Under the pieces are notes generated by a model, which had not been told where the DNA came from, did no database searches, and saw only the letters and a list, made by a program, of their open reading frames with translations. Positions 44,859-52,736 of a stretch of DNA of 52,809 nt are shown one piece after another. This stretch comes from Roseburia hominis. Its GTDB lineage: Bacteria; Bacillota; Clostridia; Lachnospirales; Lachnospiraceae. Numbering within the stretch: position 1 is the stretch's first letter; each line of letters opens with the position of its first letter. The translations under genes and the position numbers were made by a program. The stretch is from NCBI GenBank assembly GCA_021771815.1, contig JAETOE010000025.1, forward strand, positions 1 to 52,809, in the 5' to 3' direction.

Positions 44859-45659
44859 ATGAAAAAGAATGGATTTGCCGCATTCTTACGGCGGAAACAA
44901 TATGTCATTGCTGGGGCAATCGTGATCGTTGCGGCGGTTGCGACAACTGTAATTTACAGTGGCGGCCAGGAGCAGGAGCGTAAGCAGATGGAGGCGGAGC
45001 TTGCCGAGGAGCAAAATGAACCGGATCCGCAGACAGTCGCGTCGACGGAAGAGAAGGATGAGACTGCGCAGGCGTCCGCGGTCATCCCGCCGAAGCAGGC
45101 AGAAGACACGCAGAAAGTACAGAGCACGGAGCAGGCCGGAGAGACCGAGGCGTCCGAGGGTACGGAGACGGCGGAGATCGAAGGGGCAAATAAGGCGAAC
45201 GAAGACGTCGCCGCTACCGGAGCGACGGAAGGTACACTGCATTTTGCACCGGAAGACGGAATGATCTGGCCGATGAAGGGCGACGTCATCTTGAATTACA
45301 GTATGGATTCCACGGTATATTATGCAACGCTTGATCAGTATAAACTCAATCCGGCAGTCATTATCGCAGGTGAGGTCAATGACGAGGTATATTCCGTAGC
45401 GAAGGGGAAAATTGCCGATATTTCCAGCAATGAAGTGACTGGATGCACGATGACGGTGGATCTGGGCGACGGTTATCAGGCGATCTACGGACAGCTCAAG
45501 GAGCCGAACTTTAAAGTGGGTGATTATGTAGAGTCAGGTCATGTGCTGGGCTACGTTGCGGAGCCGACAAAATATTTTTCCGTGGAGGGAAGCAACTTGT
45601 ATTTTGCACTGCAAAAAGACGGACAGCCTGTTGATCCGGTAGAATTTTTTGAGTCATAG
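44859..45659 (+). CDS. spoIIQ: stage II sporulation protein Q-like, M23 domain without catalytic residues
   Basis: 266 residues: cytoplasmic basic start, one membrane helix (about 15-33), a Glu/Thr/Ala-rich low-complexity linker (about 35-120), and a degenerate M23/LytM domain (about 125-262; WPMKGDVILNYSMD, YGQLKEPNFKVGDYVESGHVLG). The metal ligands of M23 enzymes are replaced (no HxxxD; the HxH region reads LYFALQKDG), so it is structural rather than an endopeptidase. SpoIIQ in the forespore membrane forms a channel with SpoIIIAH during engulfment. Follows spoIID; a sigma-F/G-like promoter lies upstream. Confidence 0.85.
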   Translation: MKKNGFAAFLRRKQYVIAGAIVIVAAVATTVIYSGGQEQERKQMEAELAEEQNEPDPQTVASTEEKDETAQASAVIPPKQAEDTQKVQSTEQAGETEASEGTETAEIEGANKANEDVAATGATEGTLHFAPEDGMIWPMKGDVILNYSMDSTVYYATLDQYKLNPAVIIAGEVNDEVYSVAKGKIADISSNEVTGCTMTVDLGDGYQAIYGQLKEPNFKVGDYVESGHVLGYVAEPTKYFSVEGSNLYFALQKDGQPVDPVEFFES

Positions 45660-45676
45660 ACAAGATGTGCCGATGC

Positions 45677-45705
45677 TTGAATCCGGCGACGTTCTTCTTT
45701 ATAAT
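45677..45705 (+). promoter_or_regulatory. sigma-A promoter for the GGDEF gene
   Basis: TTGAAT at 45677-45682, 17-bp spacer, TATAAT at 45700-45705, 32 bp before the start codon. Confidence 0.7.
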
Positions 45706-45736
45706 AGGGTGAGACGGGGTAAGGAGGAATCGACGC

Positions 45737-47356
45737 ATGGAATTTGGGGAATATAGCGGGGCGGTCAATGCGTGGGTCAATGAGGTGCTGCGCAACCGCG
45801 GTGTAAATGCAGAGCTTACGCTCAAATACTGCCGCGATATCGAACAATACGCGGAAAAAACAGACGATCCGAAGCTGATGGGCTTTGCTTATTACTACAG
45901 CGGAGAGACTTATTACATTTTAAATGATGCAGGAGGTCTTTTCCGCTGTATTACAAAAGCGATCAGCTATCTCGACCAGGCGAAGCAGTGGGACATGGTC
46001 GCGCGTTCCTATAATATCATGGCGATTACCTCGCAGAGCAGAGGGAATGCGCTGATCGCGATGGATTATTATCTCACCGGGCTTGGTTATTGCAGAAAGT
46101 ACCGGCTCTATGCGGAAGAAAATATTATCAATCTGAATCTGGGATCGCTTTATCTGGTGAACGGACAGTGGTCGGAAGCACAGAAGTATTTCGAGAAATT
46201 GGCATATTATGTGCGGGATGAAAAGACGACAGAGAATTATTACAGCTTGATGAGCTGTGTCGCGGTCAGTCTTGGCAGGTGCTTTTTGCAGAGGGAGCAG
46301 TTCGAGCGGGCGCAGCAGAAGATCGAGTGTCTCGATCAATGTATGGGGCGTCTGGAAAAGCCGGAACAGATCGCGGTGCTCTGCTTTAAGACAGAATTTT
46401 ATCATCGGGCGGGGCGTGTGACGCTGCGCGATGAGTGCATCCATAAGATTCACGGAATGATGGATATGGACATGGCAGTCATGGATCTCTTTGAGGATAT
46501 CTATGGGCTGTGTGAACTGCTGTTGGAGATTGATAATGAGAATGTATTCTGGGACATCATAGATATTCTGGAGAAATTGACCAAGAATGCCAATATTGTA
46601 AACTTACAGCGGAGAATTATTTCTCTGAAAATCAACTATTACAGACGCCACGACGACGAGGAAAGTTATCTGGCGCTGGCGGGGACATATTACGAACTGA
46701 CAGAGGCTATGGAGCGCGAGAACCATTATATGGTGGCGAATATGCTCGCGGTTCGAAGTTCTCTGGAGCAGGCGAATGCGAAGCGTCGTGAGATTGAGAA
46801 GGCGAATGAACAGCTTCTTGAAAAGTCGGAGACAGACCCGCTTACACATCTGGCGAACCGTTTTCGCTTAAACGACTACTCGGAGCAGACATTTGAGGAG
46901 GCGTTGGCGGCGGAGGAGCCGTTTGCAGTCGAAATCCTGGATATTGATTATTTCAAGGAATATAATGATAACTACGGGCATCAGGCGGGCGACGTCTGTA
47001 TTTTGGCAATTGCAGAGGAATTGCAGAAGATGCAGGGGGAGCGGATTTTCTGCGCGCGGTACGGCGGCGATGAGTTCATTATCATTTATAAGCAGATGAC
47101 GGAGGAAGAGGTATTTGCAGAGGCGGGAGGGCTTCGCGAACGCATTCTTGCACGGCGGATTACGCACGCATATTCTAAAGCGCTTCCGGTCGTCACGATT
47201 TCACAGGGGATTTGCTGGGACATTCCCGGGGAAGAAAACCGGAGTTGGGATTTTCTGCATGCGGCGGATGCGATGCTTTACCGTGTGAAAAAACGCAGCC
47301 GCAACAATATTTCCATGGGGCGTCTGGATGGATATGAAACGAAAAGCGGGGATTAG
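45737..47356 (+). CDS. TPR-GGDEF diguanylate cyclase
   Basis: 539 residues, no membrane segment. Residues about 1-330 form helical TPR-like repeats (SYNIMAITSQSRGNALIAMDYYLTGL, LGSLYLVNGQWSEAQKYFEKL), a coiled stretch, then a GGDEF domain (about 360-530) with an intact RYGGDEF active site (about 441-447) and the DPLTHLANR start. The usual inhibitory RxxD site before GGDEF is absent. It makes cyclic di-GMP, which commonly shifts cells from swimming to surface growth, relevant next to the flagellin. The TPR part probably senses a protein or peptide partner. ATG 45737 follows AAGGAGG. Confidence 0.9.
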   Translation: MEFGEYSGAVNAWVNEVLRNRGVNAELTLKYCRDIEQYAEKTDDPKLMGFAYYYSGETYYILNDAGGLFRCITKAISYLDQAKQWDMVARSYNIMAITSQSRGNALIAMDYYLTGLGYCRKYRLYAEENIINLNLGSLYLVNGQWSEAQKYFEKLAYYVRDEKTTENYYSLMSCVAVSLGRCFLQREQFERAQQKIECLDQCMGRLEKPEQIAVLCFKTEFYHRAGRVTLRDECIHKIHGMMDMDMAVMDLFEDIYGLCELLLEIDNENVFWDIIDILEKLTKNANIVNLQRRIISLKINYYRRHDDEESYLALAGTYYELTEAMERENHYMVANMLAVRSSLEQANAKRREIEKANEQLLEKSETDPLTHLANRFRLNDYSEQTFEEALAAEEPFAVEILDIDYFKEYNDNYGHQAGDVCILAIAEELQKMQGERIFCARYGGDEFIIIYKQMTEEEVFAEAGGLRERILARRITHAYSKALPVVTISQGICWDIPGEENRSWDFLHAADAMLYRVKKRSRNNISMGRLDGYETKSGD

Positions 47357-47582
47357 AGGAAACTTTTTCGGGAAAGAGCATAGAATATACTGTAACGGAA
47401 AATCCGCAATCGAATGATTACATTTTTACAAATGCGCAGTAGAGCCGGAAGTTACAGTTTGAGTGGAATACTTTTCTGTCGATTGCTTCTTATATGAGTA
47501 CTGCCCGAAACCAGCACGGTTTGGGGTTACATAGACATAGACGGAAGTGTGGCCTTTCGGGAATGGATCATATGCATTTTCC

Positions 47583-47611
47583 TTGACAAATCAAGGCTAC
47601 AGTGCTATGAT
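47583..47611 (+). promoter_or_regulatory. sigma-A promoter of the helicase gene
   Basis: TTGACA at 47583-47588, 17-bp spacer, TATGAT at 47606-47611, giving a leader of about 30 nt. The preceding stretch 47357-47582 holds no gene; an ACTGTAAC/GTTACAGT repeat (47389, 47451) could be a hairpin. Confidence 0.75.
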
Positions 47612-47649
47612 TCAAAATACTGCGCACACGCGCGGTGGAAAGGAAACAG

Positions 47650-49242
47650 ATGGAGACAGTTAGATTTGATGAATTAGAGTTATATCCCCAGGTGCTGCGG
47701 GCAATTGCGGAGATGGGGTTTGAGGAGGCGACGCCGATCCAGAGTCAGGCGATTCCGGTCGTGATGTCGGGTGTGGATGTGATCGGACAGGCACAGACCG
47801 GAACGGGAAAGACGGCGTCCTTTGGTATTCCGGTGCTGCATAAGGTCGATCCGGGAAGTAAAAAGACGCAGGTCATTATTCTCTCTCCGACGAGAGAACT
47901 TGCCATTCAGGTGGCGGACGAGATCCGCAAGCTGGCGAAGTACCTGCACGGCGTCAAGGTGCTTCCGGTGTACGGCGGACAGGAAATCGGCAGACAGATC
48001 AAGGCGCTCAAAGGCGGCGCACAGATCATCGTGGGAACGCCGGGGCGTGTGATGGATCATCTTCGCAGGAAGACGATCCGCTGTGAAGCGGTTCACACCG
48101 TTGTGCTCGATGAAGCGGACGAGATGCTCAATATGGGATTCCGCGATGATATCGAGACAATCTTAGAATATATTCCGGCCGAGGGACGTCAGACCGTGCT
48201 ATTTTCGGCGACGATGCCAAAGCCTATCTTAGAGATTACCAAGAAGTATCAGCATGATGCGGTCACGATCAAGGTGGTCAAGAAGGAACTGACTGTACCG
48301 AGCATCGAGCAGTACTACTATGATGTGAAGCGCAGCGATAAGGTTGAGGTTCTGACAAGGCTCCTGGATTACTATAACCCGAAGCTCTCGCTTGTGTTCT
48401 GTAATACAAAGCGCATGGTGGATGAGCTTGCCGAGGATTTGAAGGGACGGGGCTATTTTGCGGAAGGGCTGCACGGCGATATGAAGCAGACGCAGCGTGA
48501 CCGTGTGATGAAGGGCTTCCGTACCGGAAAGACCGAAATTCTGATTGCTACCGACGTTGCGGCGCGCGGAATCGACGTCGACGACGTTGAGGCGGTGTTC
48601 AATTACGATATTCCGCAGGACGACGAGTACTATGTACACCGTATCGGAAGAACGGGGCGCGCCGGAAGGACAGGACGAGCCTTTACCTTTGTGAAGGGCA
48701 AGGAAGTCTATAAGCTTAAGGACATTATGCGCTACTGTAAGACCAAGATCGTAGCAATGCCGATTCCGTCCACCGACGATGTGGCACAGATCAAGGCAGA
48801 GAAGGTCATGGACGAGATCGGAAGGATTATCGACGAGGAGAATCTTAAGGATATGATCGACATCATCGAGTGTCAGGTCAACGCTTCAGATTACACCGCG
48901 ATGGATATTGCCGCGGCATTTTTGAAGCAAGCGCTTGGACAGGTCAATCTGGACAGCGATGACGACGGTGAATACGACTTTGACAACACCGGTGCGGAGG
49001 AGGGAATGGTACGTCTCTTCATCAATATCGGTAAGAAAGACCGCGTCAAGCCGGGCGACATTTTAGGTGCCATTGCCGGAGAGTCCGGTATGCCGGGCAA
49101 ACTGGTCGGCGCGATTGATATGTATGATAAGTATACGTTTGTGGAGGTTCCGAGAGAGTACGGAAGAGAGGTGCTCGAGGGCATGAAGAACGCACGCATC
49201 AAAGGGCGTTCTGTCAGCATGGAACCAGCAAATCAAAAGTAA
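47650..49242 (+). CDS. DEAD-box RNA helicase, CsdA/CshA type with DbpA-like RNA-binding domain
   Basis: 530 residues. Q-motif and motif I AQTGTGKT (about 43-50), Ia PTRELAIQ, II DEAD (about 152), III SAT, IV-VI LVFCNT, ATDVAARGIDV, HRIGRTGRAG. The C-terminus (about 450-528) is a DbpA-like RNA-binding fold (VRLFINIGKKDRVKPGDILGAI). It unwinds RNA, with roles in ribosome assembly and RNA decay at low temperature. ATG 47650 has AAAGGAAA; an in-frame GTG at 47635 would include that ribosome-binding site and is less likely. Confidence 0.93.
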   Translation: METVRFDELELYPQVLRAIAEMGFEEATPIQSQAIPVVMSGVDVIGQAQTGTGKTASFGIPVLHKVDPGSKKTQVIILSPTRELAIQVADEIRKLAKYLHGVKVLPVYGGQEIGRQIKALKGGAQIIVGTPGRVMDHLRRKTIRCEAVHTVVLDEADEMLNMGFRDDIETILEYIPAEGRQTVLFSATMPKPILEITKKYQHDAVTIKVVKKELTVPSIEQYYYDVKRSDKVEVLTRLLDYYNPKLSLVFCNTKRMVDELAEDLKGRGYFAEGLHGDMKQTQRDRVMKGFRTGKTEILIATDVAARGIDVDDVEAVFNYDIPQDDEYYVHRIGRTGRAGRTGRAFTFVKGKEVYKLKDIMRYCKTKIVAMPIPSTDDVAQIKAEKVMDEIGRIIDEENLKDMIDIIECQVNASDYTAMDIAAAFLKQALGQVNLDSDDDGEYDFDNTGAEEGMVRLFINIGKKDRVKPGDILGAIAGESGMPGKLVGAIDMYDKYTFVEVPREYGREVLEGMKNARIKGRSVSMEPANQK

Positions 49243-49285
49243 ATTTAATTTTCGGAAGCGAGAGAAATAGAAGAAGCGAAGACGT

Positions 49286-49323
49286 AGAAGACGCCGCCGG
49301 GTAACCGGACGGCGTCTTCTGCA
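49286..49323 (+). terminator. terminator of the helicase gene
   Basis: AGAAGACGCCG (49286-49296) pairs with CGGCGTCTTCT (49310-49320), with an inner CCGG/CCGG extension; the T-rich tail is short (GCATTT). A strong stem, 44 bp after the stop. Confidence 0.75.
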
Positions 49324-49412
49324 TTTGTAAGAAATAATACAAGTTTAGGGAGAATGTGGTAAAATAGAAGACAGGGAGAAGGCTTGGTTGTAAGGATAGA
49401 GAGGGATGTATT

Positions 49413-50360
49413 GTGGAGCAGAATACACTTGGAGTCGTATTGTCATATTATAGGGAGAAATATGGATTTTCTTTGGAGGCGTTGTCGGGCGGGATATGCT
49501 CGACGACGACTTTATCACGCGTAGAGGCGGGTTCGCGGGAAATAGATTCGCTCATGGCGGAGGCGCTGCTCGGTCGTGTGGGAAAAGAGGTCACACAGTT
49601 TGAATTGCTGCTAAACGATGAGGATTATGCTATGTGGCAGAAGAGAGAGAGCATCCATGCGGCCTTAAAGGAGAAAAGGTACGATGAAGTGCTCGAGGGA
49701 GTCTGTCAATACGAGAATATACTGACGGAGGAGCAGTCTTTGCACTGGCAAAGATGTCTGGCATGGAGAGTGCAGTTGGTAGAGGCGCAGGGAGTCAGCA
49801 GGGAGAAAATCATCCGTCTTGCATCGGATGCGCTGGCATATACCATATCGAATATAGATTCAGGGATGGCAGGGCAGTTATATAATCCTTTGGAAATCAG
49901 GCTGATTCTGGTTCTTGCGCGCCACAATTATTTCTCTGCGGTTGAGAAAGTCGAGGATCGGCTGCTTCGCCTGGTTGGATATGTGGAAACGTATTATTCA
50001 GGAAGAATGAAGGAGACACTCGGAATAGAAATTCTTTTGACACTGATTGAATTGATGGAGCAAAATGGTGAGGATGATAAGGTTATCAGTTATGTAGACC
50101 AGGCTGTCGCGCTGATTGCAAAAGGGAGAGGGATCCGTCATGTAGCGAAGCTTCATTATATAAAGGCGCGGGCAATCGAACGGCTCTATTGTGGAAGTGC
50201 AAACTGGGAGGAACAGGAGCGATGCTGCCGAGAAGAGTGTGCTATGGCATACTATGTGGCGGAGATTATGGGAGAGAAGGAATTGATGGAAGAGATTACG
50301 GCGCATTGCAAGGAGAAATTATCATGGCAAATTACAGAGCAGGCGATGTTATTCGATTGA
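49413..50360 (+). CDS. XRE-family regulator with TPR-like domain (RRNPP type), first copy
   Basis: 315 residues, GTG start at 49413 with GAGGGA upstream. N-terminal HTH (about 7-60; LSYYREKYGFSLEALSGGI, STTTLSRVEAG) followed by ~250 residues of all-helical TPR-like sequence (LLLNDEDYAMWQKRESIHAALKEK... ). This is the build of Rgg/Rap/PlcR-like cytoplasmic receptors that bind a short imported peptide. The C-terminal 37 bp overlap the start of a second such gene. No cognate peptide is known; a candidate lies 1 kb downstream. Confidence 0.8.
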   Translation: MEQNTLGVVLSYYREKYGFSLEALSGGICSTTTLSRVEAGSREIDSLMAEALLGRVGKEVTQFELLLNDEDYAMWQKRESIHAALKEKRYDEVLEGVCQYENILTEEQSLHWQRCLAWRVQLVEAQGVSREKIIRLASDALAYTISNIDSGMAGQLYNPLEIRLILVLARHNYFSAVEKVEDRLLRLVGYVETYYSGRMKETLGIEILLTLIELMEQNGEDDKVISYVDQAVALIAKGRGIRHVAKLHYIKARAIERLYCGSANWEEQERCCREECAMAYYVAEIMGEKELMEEITAHCKEKLSWQITEQAMLFD

Positions 50361-51274
50361 CAAGACAGGCGGTCGGTATGACGCAGGAGACACTTTGCGA
50401 AAATATATGCTCGGTGGAGACGCTATCGAGGATAGAAAACGGAAAGCATAAAGTAAAAAGAGAGACGTATCGCCGCCTTATGGAGCGGATGGAGAGAATA
50501 CCGGAGAAGAACTATGCAATCTGTACCGGGAAGCATATGGAACTTCTGGAGGAAAAAGCCGATTTCGAGGATGCGGTTAGCAAATATGATTATGAAAAGG
50601 CTGAGATATGCTTACAGAGATTAAAGCGAAAGATTGGGGATGGTGTCTTAAATGAGCAGTATATTGCAAAGGCAGAAGCATTTGTATGTTATGATAATAA
50701 GCATATTGATGCGGACCAGATGATTTTCCGGTTGGAAGAGGCGATTCGGATGACGATTCCGGAGTATGAACAGTATCTGGATAAGGAATATCCATATACA
50801 GAGCAGGAAGTGCTGACACTGATGAATCTTGCAGGAGCGTATCGCGTGAAAAAGCGGTATGAAGACGGAATAAGAATATACCGCGCATTGCTTAAGTCTT
50901 TGCATTTGGGATATATGACAGAACGTGACAGCGTAATTCTGGAAATTAAGGTGATGCGGAATATGGCGCTTATATTTGGTGAGATGGATCGATATGAAGA
51001 GTCGAATGAGCTGTTGGAAAAGGTGATACGGCTCTCAAAGGAAATGGATTACGGGCAGATACTTTCAACAGCGCTCAGCCAGATTACATGGAACATGATG
51101 CACCAGATTGAGAATGGCGAACGGGATATGTCAGATATTGTACGTGTAAAAGCATATACGCGGCAGGCATATTATATTGCTGCCGCGCGGGATGATTATA
51201 TCCATGCTACGAAAATAAGAAAGTATTATGAAAATAAGTTTGAGGAAACTATTGAATTAAAGTCTCACATCTGA
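50324..51274 (+). CDS. XRE-family regulator with TPR-like domain (RRNPP type), second copy
   Basis: 316 residues. ATG 50324 (AGGAG 8 bp upstream) overlaps the first regulator by 37 bp. HTH at about 6-60 (VIRLTRQAVGMTQETLCENI, SVETLSRIENGKHKV), which shares the ICS-x-x-TLSR-(V/I)-E-x-G pattern with the first regulator, so the two are probably diverged duplicates. The rest is TPR-like helices (LMNLAGAYRVKKRYEDGIRIYRALLKSL). It is followed by a convergent small peptide gene and then the Cys-rich peptide gene. Likely ligand: a short peptide. Which of the two activates and which represses is unknown. Confidence 0.8.
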   Translation: MANYRAGDVIRLTRQAVGMTQETLCENICSVETLSRIENGKHKVKRETYRRLMERMERIPEKNYAICTGKHMELLEEKADFEDAVSKYDYEKAEICLQRLKRKIGDGVLNEQYIAKAEAFVCYDNKHIDADQMIFRLEEAIRMTIPEYEQYLDKEYPYTEQEVLTLMNLAGAYRVKKRYEDGIRIYRALLKSLHLGYMTERDSVILEIKVMRNMALIFGEMDRYEESNELLEKVIRLSKEMDYGQILSTALSQITWNMMHQIENGERDMSDIVRVKAYTRQAYYIAAARDDYIHATKIRKYYENKFEETIELKSHI

Positions 51275-51406
51275 AAGATAGAACTCGTCGCTAAGCGGAG
51301 CAATGCCGCTATTGCCCGGCAGTCTAAAATTTAAGTTCGTCAGTAAGGCGCAGACAAGGCAGAGTGTAAGGGTTAAATTCTTTAGTACTTTAAAAATTTT
51401 TTTCAT
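51257..51406 (-). CDS. candidate signalling-peptide precursor
   Basis: A 49-residue ORF convergent with the second regulator and overlapping its 3' end by 18 bp. ATG 51406 has GGAGGT 11 bp upstream. Sequence starts with a classic Sec/TM-like segment (MKKIFKVLKNLTLTLCLVCA), then NLNFRLPGNSGIAPLSD and a short C-terminal EFYLSDVRL. Exported precursors of RRNPP pheromones have this layout (signal segment, then a short hydrophobic active C-terminus), and SHP genes in streptococci also lie beside their Rgg gene on the opposite strand. Short and not otherwise supported; it could be chance. Nothing else is seen in the 51275-51460 region. Confidence 0.5.
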   Translation of the reverse strand: MKKIFKVLKNLTLTLCLVCALLTNLNFRLPGNSGIAPLSDEFYLSDVRL

Positions 51407-51461
51407 AAGTTAATTATACCTCCATAAGATTTTCGAATGTATTGTAGCAGAGATGGAGAAG

Positions 51462-51516
51462 AAAGACCATGTCAAAACTGGAAAAATTGCTTTTCCGGTT
51501 TTGATATGGTCTTTTC
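51462..51516. terminator. long hairpin, terminator of the regulator genes
   Basis: Arms of about 22 bp with two mismatches: AAAGACCAT-TCAAAAC-GGAAAA (51462-51485) and TTTTCC-GTTTTGA-ATGGTCTTT (51491-51514), with T-rich ends on both strands. It separates the regulators from the peptide gene and could work in both directions. TATAAT boxes follow at 51529-51534 and 51537-51542 with no good -35, fitting an activator-dependent promoter for the peptide. Confidence 0.75.
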
Positions 51517-51562
51517 TATGCGAAGAAGTATAATAATATAATAAAATTGTATTGGAGACCTT

Positions 51563-51742
51563 ATGAAGACAATTAGCGATTTGATTTGGGATATGGAGAA
51601 TGATGAGAAGAAAATTGAGAATACAGGGGGGATAAATACATGTAGTGTACATGGGATAGAGCAGGAAATTTCAATGTATGCATGTTGTGGGCTTGGTGGA
51701 GGATGGGGGTGGTCTGTTTCCTGCGGTAAACATAACTATTAA
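51563..51742 (+). CDS. Cys/Gly/Trp-rich peptide with double-glycine leader (bacteriocin or RiPP precursor candidate)
   Basis: 59 residues, ATG 51563 with GGAG 6 bp upstream, stop TAA at 51740. The leader MKTISDLIWDMENDEKKIENTGG is acidic and ends in GG (residues 22-23), the processing site of C39-peptidase exporters. The 36-residue core starts INTCSVHG and ends with ACCGLGGGWGWSVSCGKHNY: four Cys (27, 41, 42, 54 of the whole), seven Gly and two Trp. This fits a class II bacteriocin with disulfides, a thioether RiPP or a modified peptide; I cannot name a family. It follows two peptide-type regulators and precedes a membrane hydrolase. No modification enzyme or transporter lies within the window. 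Confidence 0.65.
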   Translation: MKTISDLIWDMENDEKKIENTGGINTCSVHGIEQEISMYACCGLGGGWGWSVSCGKHNY

Positions 51743-51809
51743 AAAATTTTATAATTAGAGTAGAAGTGACAACGTGATTAATTAAGAACAATCGTTTGGG
51801 GGAAGATGT

Positions 51810-52736
51810 ATGTATAAAAAGAGATGGCAATGTGTTTTTGTTTTTTTCCTGGGTTGCCTATTGATGTGTAATACATATGTATTCGAACAATCTTTGGATT
51901 TGAATCAAATTTTCGAGGAGTGGGAGAATGGAATTACACTTGAGGAAATTAGTATTAATGAGACATATCTTAAAAAGATGGAGCAGGATTGCAATAATCT
52001 AAGGCAGAAATATCTTCAATATGCGGATAATCCAGAGAACAAAACAGAATTGTTGCCGAGCGACCAGATAAAAAACTACAGATTTTTTTATGAGAGTGAC
52101 GGAGAAATAGTAGAGGGCTATATTTCGCTTCCAAATGATTATATGGAGAAAGAATATCCGGTACTTATTTTTAACCGCGGAGGTAATACAGATTTTTCGA
52201 TGTCTTCACCAGAAGAGTTTTGCTATTATGCCAGATATGGATTTATATCGCTGGGTACAGAATATCGTGGTAGTGCGAACAGTACCGGTGTAGATGAATT
52301 CGGAGGTGCAGACGTGAACGATGTAATACGTGTCGTTGATTTTGCAGAAATTATGAGATTTAGTAACGGGAAGATTTATATGTTTGGTTGGTCACGTGGA
52401 GCGATGGAAACATATATAGTACTAAAACAGGATAGTCGAATTGATGCAGCAGTCGTAGGTGCGGGTCCGACAGATATGCTTCAGTATTTTAAAGAAGAAC
52501 AGGAGATGCGACCGGATATGGCGCTTCTTCTTGGGATGTTGATCGGTAATCCTGCTTATAATAAGGAAGCCTATGAGGAGCGTTCTGCACTTTGTTTTGC
52601 AGAGCAGATTGATACACCGCTTTATATTGTGCACGGAACAGAGGATGAACGTGTTCCATTCCATAATTCGGAAGAATTTTATGAGAGGATGAAGGTGTTA
52701 GACGGCACATTGTGGGAGGGGCAAACCGCACTTTGA
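51810..52736 (+). CDS. membrane-anchored alpha/beta hydrolase, S9-peptidase-like, C-terminally truncated
   Basis: 308 residues as read. N-terminal signal anchor (about 7-24, VFVFFLGCLLMCN), then an alpha/beta-hydrolase fold of the prolyl-oligopeptidase (S9) type: VLIFNRGGNTDF, nucleophile elbow GWSRGAM (Ser about residue 198), TDMLQYF, and IVHGTEDERVPF with the catalytic Asp (about 275). In S9 enzymes the catalytic His follows ~30 residues later; here the frame becomes unrelated after ERMKVLDG and stops at 52736 without it. The missing His suggests truncation by insertion/recombination near 52700, or an assembly join. ATG 51810 has GGGGGA. Together with the peptide gene, a leader- or peptide-processing role is plausible but unproven. 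Confidence 0.65.
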   Translation: MYKKRWQCVFVFFLGCLLMCNTYVFEQSLDLNQIFEEWENGITLEEISINETYLKKMEQDCNNLRQKYLQYADNPENKTELLPSDQIKNYRFFYESDGEIVEGYISLPNDYMEKEYPVLIFNRGGNTDFSMSSPEEFCYYARYGFISLGTEYRGSANSTGVDEFGGADVNDVIRVVDFAEIMRFSNGKIYMFGWSRGAMETYIVLKQDSRIDAAVVGAGPTDMLQYFKEEQEMRPDMALLLGMLIGNPAYNKEAYEERSALCFAEQIDTPLYIVHGTEDERVPFHNSEEFYERMKVLDGTLWEGQTAL

